Positions 11,946 to 22,639 of a DNA stretch of 64,000 nt are shown here, one piece after another (positions within the stretch are counted from its first letter, which is position 1; every line of letters starts with the position of its first letter). The position numbers were made by a program, and so were the translations under genes. Source of the DNA: Curvularia sp. ZM96 (Eukaryota; Ascomycota; Dothideomycetes; Pleosporales; Pleosporaceae); contig JAJGBQ010000006.1 in NCBI GenBank assembly GCA_022457065.1, positions 2,418,001 to 2,482,000 on the forward strand, given 5' to 3'. The notes below the pieces were generated by a model. The model saw only the letters and a list, made by a program, of their open reading frames with translations. It did not search any database and was not told the origin of the DNA.

Positions 11946-13120
11946 TATGGTTGATCGGCGTTCTACGTTGGAAACGCAGTATCGGACTCGAAAGCCTTCG
12001 ACACTCTTGCTTCACACTCTGGATTGGCCTTGTACCTCACCTTCTGCCGATATTCGCTGCTGGATACGACGATTCGTATACCTCCTTCCAATTTGTTGTA
12101 TCGCAACAATCACAACACGTTTAGCCTCCTAGCGTCGACATGACGGCCGGGCAGGCATTGCAAAGCAAAGCATGATGGGCGCACATTGATTACGGCGTTT
12201 TGGTTTCTCTCCCCTGTCCCATGGACATTGCATCGGCGCCTCATCTCAACATCTGCATTCCTCGCCCTCCTTTTCCTCTGCTCTCCTGGCCACCACTCTC
12301 CGTGGAACCTGCGAGTAAAGCAGCAGCAGCATCATGTTTCTATTTTACGACCACTTTTTTTTCTCGCACTCACTATATCTCGATGTCTCTCTCTCTATCC
12401 ATCCGATCACTTGTTTAGCATGAAAAATACGACTTTGACGACCCGAAACGGCTGGTGCTTTTCTTTCTTCCCTCATGAAGAAACAAAACGCCCTTTGTTC
12501 TTGTTCTTTTTCTTTCCTTTCATGTACCTCTTTTTTTCTTCATCGGGGGAGAGACAGGAAAGTCGTAATTAGGGATTGGCTTGGGGGAAGGAGCAATGGG
12601 AGGGGTTTGAGGCGGACAGGAGTAAATACAGATGAATATTACACAGTCACGTATATGATGACGGAGTGTTTTTTGTGCTTGATGAGGTGGTGTTGGTTGT
12701 GTTTTCGCTTGACTACCGACTTGCTTCAGCATTTTTTTCTCCAAGTGGGATCTTCGTTATGTGATCGCATAATGAAAACAGGAGAGATACATGGTAAGAA
12801 AATGGTGTTTCGTATGCACGCAGATAAAGTGCGCATATATCACTTTTTCTTTGCTTTACTCTAGTCATGATGAAAGACGAAGGATGCAAGACAACGTATC
12901 CATTTTCCAAAGTTGGACAATAATCCCCCATTGATGGGTTTTTATACACCAAACTCCATCAGAAACGCAGGGGTATCTAAGAACCTTTTTTCCCCGTAAA
13001 GAAGAGAGCGATAGAGAAGAGCCAAAAAGACAGAACGCCTGTCACACCCACCTCGCCCATCCATGCCGCTAAACTATGCTATCAAGAAGAACACAAAGAA
13101 AGCCAGCATCACCCCTCACC
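11946..13120. other. convergent 3' intergenic region
   Basis: About 1.2 kb between the GBD/FH3 gene (+) and the BRAP2-like gene (-). Several homopyrimidine tracts (12270-12540). No recognisable gene; probably 3' untranslated sequence of both neighbours. Confidence 0.5.
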
Positions 13121-15285
13121 TCACTTCCTCTTCCCCTTCCTCCTCGCCTTGCCTTTACCCGCAGCCTCACCCACCTCCACACTCGCGCCCTCGACCTCAC
13201 CTTCCTCGAGCCCCAAGACCTCGTTCCCCTGCATCTCCTTCAGTTTCTCTTGCCCGCTAATGAAAAAGCTCAAATCGCGATTCTGCTCCTCGAGGTCCGC
13301 CTTCTGCGCTTCCAGCTGCTGAACCTTGGCATCTGCCTCCTGGGCCTTGAGTTCAAGATGCTTGATGCGTTGCATGAGGGACTCGTTTACGATTTGCTCT
13401 TCTTTGAGCTGTTTAGTGAGGGAGCGGGCGAGGTCCGAGGCTTGTGCTGCCTTGTGGGCGTTGCGGGCGGATTCCTTGGTTAGGGATGCGATGGTGGTGG
13501 TTGCGTCGGCGTGTTGAGTGGAGAGATGGTCGAGTTTTTGCGTGAGAGAGGCGACGCTGCGGGTTGCTTCGTCGGCGGCGGAGGCGGCTTTGGAGGCTTT
13601 GTCGACGGCGCGCTCGAGTTGCTCTTCAAAGTAGGCGCGTTGGGATTCCAGTTGTGAGGTTAGTAGGTAGGCGTACTCCATGCCCATACTGTCGAGCTTC
13701 TCGCGTGGGACAGTGTCGTTGGAATAGCCCGTCATGCCAGGCGCACTAAATGACTGATTCGAGGCGGGCATGTCGACGAGTTTGCCATCGGCTTTGTTTT
13801 GAATCAGCCGGTGAACGTAGCCGTCTCCTGCATAGTCCCAGACGTGTTGTGTTACCACGTCCATGGCGTACGTGTGACTGGTGGCCTCATAGTGTGCAAA
13901 TGCATGTGCTGAATCATAACGGCCACATCCTATGTTACCGCAGATGAGACAGATCCACAGATTCTGTGTGGAACCGCAAACGCTACACTCGTTGTCGGGA
14001 CTATCGCCATCAGCACCGTGGTGCAAGGTAAAGGCATCGTTTTGTGTGTATCGACACACTGGACAGCCAGAGCCTCGCCATTTTTCAAGACAGGCACAGT
14101 GGAAGACGTGCTGACATAGGATCGTGAGAAGGCCTGTTGTTTCATCCATCCTTTCTAAACAGACAGGACATGTCGGCAGCTCTACCAGAGCCGGTGTGGG
14201 TGGAGCGTGTGGCTTCGCAGTGAGTGACGACGCTAATGAGGGGCCATCAACAGGTGAAGAAACGTTTGTTGTTGGTGGGAGAGGAGCTGTGGGCTGTTTC
14301 GTCGCAGCAGGTGCAAAGGGATCGTTTGTGAGATCCGGATACGAGGTTGGGTCGCGGTTTGAGTCGCCATTTTGGAAGTTGATCGACTTAACAAAGACAA
14401 CATGACAGTATTCCGGCTAGATCCTATTAGCGACTGCGACGATGTACTTTTGCTCAAACGTGACCGGCCTACCTCCATGCTATTGAAAGGCTTGCCATCC
14501 CATTCTTTTCTCCACTCACGTGCCCGCTTAGCCTCGCGAAATTTCATAAGCACCATGTACTTGTTGGCTCTGCTCGTCCGAATAAGCCTGAAATGGGAGA
14601 CATGCTCTCTTGTCTGCTCGCCCATGAAGCCTAGAAAGTCTGATGGTGTCATGTATGAGGGGACCGCTAGTATGCACAGCGTTGTACAGTCTTCTTCGTT
14701 GAAGGCTTTGTTTCCCCGATCAACCTCATCGTATAAACCCGGTGTTTCCTGCCCATCTCGATATAGATGTACCACGCCCCAGCCAACCTCCGTGTCCTTC
14801 AAATCAGAGGGTATGAACTTGCCCTTTGTCGCCAGGCCGCCAGTGTTCGAAGCGTGGGAAGGGTGCTTGAGAGACTTTGCACGAGACTGGGCGAGATCGG
14901 TGTCATCGGCCGGCCTCATGTCGATGCTGAGAATAGATATGGTATCGAAGCGCCAGTCTTTGTGGGCGAAGCTCTGTGTCCGTCTGTGTGCGGGTCTCTT
15001 TGGGGGTTTGACGACGGGGACGGGGCTCTCGTGGTGATCGGAGAAGGATGGTCGCGCGCGCTGGCTGAGGCGATGAGAAGCAGTTCGCTGGTCGCGGGAT
15101 GTTGAAGGCCCGCTATAGGTATGAGTTGTAGGAGAGGGACTAGGATAGGCGCCCCAGGAAGCCCTTCGATGCGCCGGGAGCTCAGAATGGAAGATGTCGG
15201 TCTGCGATGGTGGGGTAAATGTCTTCTCTGACGACGAGCGCGAGGGGTAAAGCTCGAAAGTAAGATGAAAGAAATACGTCGGCAT
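13121..15285 (-). CDS. BRAP2/Etp1-type RING and UBP zinc-finger protein
   Basis: Two minus-strand exons, 15285-14473 and 14416-13121, give 702 residues; the 56-nt intron falls inside the conserved FNSMEPEYCHVVFVKSINF segment and restores it. Domain order is the BRAP2 family's: a BRAP2 RNA-recognition-like domain (about residues 190-290, with LCILAVPSYMTPSDFLGFMG), a RING-H2 finger (about 353-392, CPVCLERMDE...CQHVFHCACLEKW...CPVCRY), a UBP-type zinc finger that binds ubiquitin C-termini (about 406-470, CSVCGSTQNLWICLICGNIGCGRY), and a long coiled coil (about 515-670). Yeast Etp1 is linked to ethanol response; human BRAP2 retains NLS proteins in the cytoplasm and tunes Ras signalling. An E3 ubiquitin ligase role is expected from family. 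The N-terminal 170 residues are low complexity. All zinc ligands appear present. Confidence 0.93.
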
Positions 15286-15873
15286 CAGGGAGTGTTGACC
15301 AAAAACTGCATGTCGAGCGAACCGTTAGTGCTTGTATCTGGCGCAAGTCTGTAGTGGCTTGTTGTTTGCGACGTGAGCTAGGATGTAGCTGCAGCCGCGG
15401 CAGTGGGGCAATAGCGCGTCATTCCGCTGGCGAAAAGTGGCGGCCAATCGACTGTGTTCATCCTAATCTTCTAGAATCAACGCCTCACAGGCTGTAAATA
15501 AAAGAACTTGGTGAATAGACTATTGTATTTGAAACAGTTCTGCGCCGGTCCAATGCGGCCCAAGAATGTTGAAAACGCCCTAGCTATGCATATGTAAAGA
15601 AAGAAAACGCCCATGACCCAACATGTACATATAGATGCTACTCTCCACCTTGCCCCGCAAACAGCCGGCCGAGGCCAGGCCTCCAGTAGTCCATGTCGTA
15701 TTACCACCTGAAATAATAAACTCGGATGCAGTGTCATCAATTCGTTCGCCAAAGCGCGGGTTTTGGGTATCGCTTTTGTACAAATGGAAACATTCACGCC
15801 ATCCCAAAAGATATCCTGGGTACATCTAGGTGCCCTTGTGGTTTTCCCTCTGGAGCAACAAGGAGTGGTAGGC
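15286..15873. other. intergenic region between two minus-strand genes
   Basis: Holds the 5' leader of the BRAP2-like gene and the 3' end of CDC4. No separate gene seen; short frames overlapping the CDC4 last exon are shadows. Confidence 0.5.
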
Positions 15874-18800
15874 CTAGGCCTGCTCCACATCCATGGGCTC
15901 AGTATCGGTGACATCCTCGATCTCGTGGCCCTTGGAGTTTACAACAATGCGTCGCCCTCGCTGTTCGGCGGGGACGCCGTCGCGTGAAGCACCGAAATCG
16001 AGAACCTGTCGCAACGTTAGCCAAGAAAGATAAGAGCATATCCGTCTCTACATACCTCGATGTATGTCATGCTGTTGCGCTGAACAGCGGCGACACATCG
16101 GCGCTCGTTGAACTTGACCTGCCATACACCACTTAGGTCTGTCAACAAATCCTTAACAAACTCTCCCGTCTTGACATTCCACATTTTCAGCGTGCGGTCA
16201 GAACCAGAAATGACCTTCTGCCCGTCGTGTTGGAAACAAGTAATGGCGCCTGTGTGCGCACAAAGTCGGCTCTTGCACTGTCCGTTTTCCGGATCCCAGA
16301 TGCGGAGAGTGGAATCAGCAGCCGCAGATACTAGGCGCTCATGGCTCAGATCGAGAAGACCAACTAGCGAAGTGTGTCCCTCGAGTGTGAATATGCAAGC
16401 ACCTGTCTCTAGAGACCAGACTTTGACCATGTTGTCCATGGAGCCACTGATACAGCGGTTACGAGCGTGATCAAGGACGACGCTGTAGACCTTTTGTGAG
16501 TGACCCTGGAGGCGTTGGAGTACCTCGCCCGTCGAGATCTTCCATACGCGAACGGTACAGTCGTAGCTACCGCTCACCAGAGTGTCGCCATGGGCCGCAA
16601 TGGCTCGCACCGAATGATGGTGCCCAGTCAAAGCGCGTATGAAGTAAGGGTTGTCGTGATCATTGGCAGACGCTCCGGTTTGAATGATACTCCGATCTCC
16701 CGGCTTGGGCAATTTCCATACACGAAGCGAAGAGTCGCGCGAGCCAGTAATGATGAGCTCCTCCTTTGGCATCATGATGGGCTGACCATCAATTGTCTCA
16801 CCAATTTGTGTTGGTTTGAGTATCACTAGGCATCGGACCGTAGACGTATGCCCCTGGAAAACGTGTGTACACTTTCCCTTGTCGATATCCCATACGCGGA
16901 CCGAGCGATCCGTGGAACCTGACACCAGAGTGTTACCTTCGTATTGAAGGGCCCACACACCACCTTCATGGCCCTCGAGACGGTTGCGTAGCGCTCCCGT
17001 CTTGGTATCGTAAACATTGATGTTTGTATCGTCGCTGCCAGTAAGAATTTTGTCCGTGTCAAACTGTAAGCAAGTCACAACATGGTGTTGATGGGCGCGG
17101 AACGCAATGTGCTTTGGTTTAGTGTCTTCGGCCATCCAGCTCTTTCGGATCATGTGGTGCCTTTGGTACAAGGATTTGAAGAGATGCATGGTGCGCAGAC
17201 TGGGTAGACCCACGTTCGGATCGGAGATGGCAGCTTCCGCACGCTTGGCAAAAGCGTGTGGCCCTTCCTGGAGGTCGGCAGGACACAGATATAGCGCAGC
17301 CTGCGTCTTAGTAGAAGCACGGTTTTTGCGTTGTTTCTTGCCGCTACCGCTGCCATGCTTACTGGTTGCTTTCCTCTTTTGACGCGTTGACGACGATCGA
17401 GTCACTGCGCCTTCCTGGTCTTGCAGACTGCCAGACAAGGTTGAACTGGAAAAGCCCGAAAAGGCCTCGTTGTCTGACCTAGAAGTAACGGACTGAGCCC
17501 TCAGGTCGCGCTCATAACTGTCGGGAGCGTGAGGGTATTGCCATCCCCAGCCTTCTTGTACAGCTCGCTCCAGTTCGCCGTGGGGCAACTTGTAGCCGTC
17601 TCTGTCGAGTAGATCCTTCCAGGCGGACTCGTGAGTGTCAGTCAACTTCCGCCAGTACTTCGATACCTGGGCGGCGCTGCACATGCTCTTGACATCCAGG
17701 TAGCCAATGATTTCCAGGCTCAGCTCAGTGGGGAGCGAAGCGATAAAGTCACGTTTGAGAGCCGGGTTCACTACGTCGGCGACGAAATGCAGAGTCGGCT
17801 TCTTGCACCGCCGGAGCATTTGGTAGAGAACATATGACTTCATCTGCTCTGGCAGAGCATCAAACGAGTTGAGCATGTTTGGTATGTCCATGATCGAGGG
17901 TGTCGGCAATTGCGTGTTGGAGTCATCGTGTCTTGAGCCGTAGGGAAACAGAGCAAAGTCACCCGAGTGCGAGTTACTGGATTCGCCTTGTGAGAGATCG
18001 AGTCCAGAAAGCTCGCTCGCATCGTAGTCCACGTCCATATCCATGCCCGAAAATGACGCGCCATTATTAGTTTGCTGAGCAAGGTTTGCTGCAGCGGTGA
18101 TGGGCGACAGACTGGGACTTGGCAAGCTGGCATCCTGCAAAGAATTCGTGTCCAGTGGGGCGAGCCTCGAGGCGGAAAAGGAACCATCTTCAGCAAAAGG
18201 CCCAACCGGTTCCAAGTCTGACTCAGCAATTGGGGGTGTGGCTGCTACGCCGGGGCCGTCGACGACTCCTGTTGGGAACGAATGCTCTGGAGAGTGCTCC
18301 CGCTGGCTGGAAGGATTACTTTCAGGTTGTGCAGGACCAGCAGACGACTCTCGGAGACGCCACCTGGATGGCGTTCTGCCTGGTCCCAAATGTTGCGATG
18401 TAGCTCTCAGGCCGGGCTTGTAGGCAGGGCCTGGTCGCGATTTTAGAAGATAAGACGAGCCCGGTTCTCTCTTGTGTGTTTCGGGTGTGGCCGGACACGA
18501 AGCCTCATTTTCGTCTGTTGCACTGCTGGGGGCCATTTGGGCAGGGTCTGTCCCCTTGTCGCGATCCAACCTCGGCTTCTTGCTTTGACGATGCATGCCA
18601 ACCAGCTCGACAGCCCTGCTTATTGACGGAGGAGGCGGGGATTCATCTGCATTTTCTCGTTTTCGGCGAGCAGACACGGAACGTAGTCCCTGGTGATGTG
18701 CTCGTATCCTAGGACGCGTCGTGCGGTTAGGCGTGGCGAAGACTGGAGATCCGTTGAAAGACTCGACTTTCTGGAGTTTGCCCTTTGACCGGAGGGTTTC

Positions 18801-19260
18801 GTGGAGAGTTCTCTGCTGCAAGTAAAGCGTCAGTCAAGATCGGGGGTGACAAGGAACGTGGTGACATGAGCAGCTGTAACGCAAAAGGCGTCGGGCTGCA
18901 GGCATAACCCTGGATTTGTGGAAAGCGTACCTCTCGGACTCTGTCTGACGCAGCCTCTGCTTCTTCAAAGCAAGCCAGTTCGCCTCCAGACTCAAAATAG
19001 AACTTGCGTATTGACTCTGGTGCCTGTACGTGGGCCAGCGGGTAGTCCTTGGGGTCTCGCTCGGCTAGGCTTCCGGGGGCGTTTACGCATAGAGGCGGGA
19101 AGGTTGTGGTTGTTGTGTACGTGGTGGTGACTACCGTCGTCTTGGTAGCTGGTGCAAAGGAGAAGTGTGCCATGGTGGCATAGGGATCGGTGGCCTCGGT
19201 GTGCACTGTCTTGGACACGCCATCAGTACTGGGGCCGGAGTCATTCGAGGCGGAAGCCAT
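15874..19260 (-). CDS. CDC4: F-box/WD40 protein of the Cdc4/Fbw7 type
   Basis: Three minus-strand exons, 19260-18931, 18815-16056 and 16005-15874, give 1073 residues. The last intron matters: without it the frame stops at 16017 after TYIEV, while splicing adds LDFGASRDGVPAEQRGRR and an acidic tail ending DTEPMDVEQA. The F-box (about residues 468-515, SLPTELSLEIIGYLDVKSM) would bind Skp1, and seven WD repeats (about 680-1025) form the substrate propeller; blade ends are visible as DDTNINVYD, DRSVRVWD, DSSLRVWK, DCTVRVWK, DNMVKVWS, DSTLRIWD and DRTLKMWN. Known role: SCF ubiquitin ligase receptor that degrades phosphorylated cell-cycle proteins such as Sic1. The 110-residue exon 1 carries the fungal FPPLCVNAPGSLAERDPKDYPLA motif. 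An alternative acceptor three bases downstream at exon 2 would drop one Gln. Confidence 0.93.
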
Positions 19261-22200
19261 GTTGCACAAGGGTCAAGGGGTTTGGGCTGGAGCCGACGTG
19301 CTGCGTAGTTGTGCGTCGAGTAAGCTCGCCGGACCAGGACCGGTGTCGGGCTCGCTAGCAGGTGAAGTGGCTCGCAGGAGCGTTTGATGTTGGTGATGGT
19401 GGTAGTGCGGGACTTGGGCCTCGCAACCACAGCGCGCGACGGGTGGTGCACAAGCAGAAACGCGCGGGGGAGAGACGATGGGGTTCAGCAGGCGTAATCG
19501 TGCATGTCGTCAGGTGTGACCAGGACGCGGGCTGGTACGCTGTGGTGCTTGTGGGCTGAGTGTTGTGAGGCGTGTCGCCGCTGGCCGAGACGAGATGGGA
19601 GGGCCGGCAAAGTCGAGGCGTGCAGGCGGAGCTCGAAGGCGGCGAGAGCAGCGAGGGAAGAGGCGTACGGATTACGACGGGCGATATCTGGGCGTGGTGG
19701 GCTGGGATGGTGGTGGGGGTTATGGAGAGCAGACGAGCGAGCGAAGCCGTGAGCACTTGCAGGGCGGGCTGGTCTAGCTTGGCTAACCCTAATCCTGACT
19801 TCCCGCCATGTCAATTTGGTGCCGCATCAACTCACAGCCGCCGCATATTATCTCGATGCAAAGCCGGGCCAGCATGCACTTGACATTGATTGCACTGCTT
19901 CTCGAGCTGGCCCTGGGGCTGGTTGTGCTATCTATCCGGCCCAGCCATCTGTCGATGCAGGCCGCCAGCGGTGCGGCCTTGAGATGAGCCCGTGGGCTGG
20001 TGCATTCGGCCCACGCCGCTTCCGCCTGACTATGTACCTATCTGTCTACGTAGCGTCCTGACGCCATTTGCTCGACTGTGGCAAGGAAAAAAATGCCTAC
20101 AACGAGCGCCGCCCAGTATGCGCTGTCAAAAAAAGGCGCGCCTGAGTCGAGCACGGCCACTCGACGCCTCTGCAGCGCACGTGGAAGGCCGCGAGAAGGG
20201 CGAGAAAAAAAAAGCGACATTGAGGAAAGAAAAACCGTCAGCCCACTGCACACCTTGCATGCATCTAGGGTCTAGTGTCGAGCTGACGATGCTTATCGAG
20301 CACCGTCTATACTAATATCCCGTCAGAGAGGTGCCAACGGCTATCGTCTGCTGGCCCCGAAATAACGAGGCTGACGTCTGAAGCCGTTTGGGCCGATCGG
20401 TCGCTCTTTCCCCAGCAGACATGGTCCATGGGGGAAGCTACGCCGGCCAGCAAGACGTCATTTTGTACGCTGGTCCATGTCGAGCTCACCGTCTTGTCTA
20501 CGAAGTACACTCTACTCACATGGTCAGCCTCGTCTTTTCGCCACTTTGCTCCGTCACGCCACTGCCATCAACACCCACCTGCATCACAACACAATCGACA
20601 AAGTCAGCCTGGCTTCTCCGTCTCTGCTAACACCAGATAGGACGACTTCGTCACCTACAGCTTCGTATGTGAATCGGCAAGCGGCTGCAGCCAACCTGCA
20701 GCAAAGATGCTTTCGATTGTTTCAGGCGGTCGGAAAGACTAACACACTGTGTGCAACGCGACTCGGGATGTTCATGTTGCCGCCTCCACACGTCAAACCT
20801 ACCAGCTTAAAAACGTTCCGAGGCAGAACCAAACTTTGGCCATGAATTAGAGTTGTGATGCAAAGAATGAGTTTGGAAGTGTTTCACTACTAGTGTTTGA
20901 TGCCCGCAATTTTACGACACGGGATGTTGATAGCCAATCCTGGTCACGTGCTCAAGCTAACCATCCGAAGCAAAGTCGCAGTATGTGACAACAACCACAT
21001 GCCTGTTGTGAAACATGCGACGGCCCCAGCGAGGAGCTACAATTCCGAGCCCCAATTCCAAAAGAGATGGCTTCTGTCAACTAACGACTACGGAGTACTA
21101 TGTAACATAATCCCCGCGAGGACTAGCGCAGTCCAGATTCCAGGGGAACCAGCTTCATCAGACCCAAAGGCCATCGCACATCTGGATCCACCGCGCCCAT
21201 CAGTGAGACGAACAGGTTCATGATCATCGTGAGAGAGCCCGCAGGATCACCACGACGCCGAAGAGCAGGTGCTGATCGCACGGTACATGCCACAACCCCT
21301 GAGCATCTCCCGCACACCAAAGTCCCCACACTCATCTGGTCAAATCAATAAATATTTCAAATCTCAAAAAGTTGCTGGTAGCCACGTGGCTTGGCAGCCC
21401 ATTGCATTCACTTGTACTTCCACGGCACTTGCCTACTTTCGAGCCAGCAGCATAGCTTGGGCCCAATGCCGTCTCCAGCTCGTCGTCAATTAGGGGTCGC
21501 TCAGACTTTGCGGGGAGCAGGAGCAAGGCAAGGGACACTCGTACATATGCCAGGTGTGGAAATTGGCAGGGGATGTATTTATATATCATGCCATTGACAA
21601 CAGAGGCAGGCGTCAAGGCGCTCAACAGCCTCAAGTCGCCATGTCCCTGGCTATACCAATCGGAGCTGGCTAGCGCGACGCCAGGAACGCACGGAAGCTT
21701 CGTACGGCGCAAAAAGGTTCGGTACACTGGGCTCTAGCTGCCTCAACCACCTGCTTCTACACTGCTGCGCGCAATCTATCTGGTACGTCAATCAACACAG
21801 TTTCCAGCGCTGCATGCGCCTGCGCGCCCTGATACACAGAACCACGGGTCCCAGTATCGTCTGGGGACACAAGCCCCCACCCAGGGCTCCTCTTGTATAC
21901 ATACATAGTACACTCGGCCTGTCAAGAAGCAGTGGCTTCTGGCCGAGCCGTGCAGGCAGGCTGGCAAGCTTGTGCAGGGGGGTGATCCGCACATCTTCCG
22001 GCTGACACCCTGGCGCCGACTACCACGCGGATCCTACCCAAGCCATGGCTGTCCCTTCTTCTCAAGCGTGAGATTCTAGCAAATCCATGGGCTTTAATAC
22101 TCTTATGCTATACATACTTGCTCTCAATTCCTTTTTTCTGACAAGCCTCGCCTTCGTCCTGCATCGCTCACAAAACAGGACCCAACATCCTCTCGTCGGC

Positions 22201-22639
22201 AGCCTTTCCGTCCGTCATCGCCCGGCTCTTCATGGCATTGTACTACTCGGCCTTTTACGCTGCCGTTCCTGCAGATAGCACTCCCACGACGGATTAGCGT
22301 CTCGCGCAACTTGGCCAAGTAGGGGCCCGCTGTTGAACCCTTTGGATTTCTCCATCCTCCTTGTTGTACTTACATTATCCGCCGCATATCGCGCCCTCGC
22401 ATCACGCCAAAAAGCAAACTCCCCCGCCCGCCCGTATGTCCTGCCTGCCCCCCGGTTCGCGATAGCACACACTATGTTTTCGGCTTAACCCAGACCTGAT
22501 TCGGAATTGGGGTGACGGCATCAGCACGCGCGCGCCGCGATTCAGTTCCTACCAGTTTGTCTCTAACTTTACTGAGTCGCGGCTCCACTAGGACCGAAGC
22601 CACTATCCTTCCTTTCGGCTCTCAACGTGTTCATGTATC
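19261..22639. other. 3.4 kb divergent intergenic region
   Basis: Separates CDC4 (-) from the disordered-protein gene (+). No open frame with a recognisable product or splice chain. GC-rich near CDC4 (19.3-20.0 kb), with short A-runs at 20.1-20.25 kb. A lone TAACCCTAA-like string near 19784 is too short to be telomeric. Probably long 5' leaders and promoters of both genes. Confidence 0.5.

Noticed and set aside
19780..19800. Telomere-like CTAACCCTAA string
   Set aside because: Less than two repeat units, within ordinary intergenic DNA.
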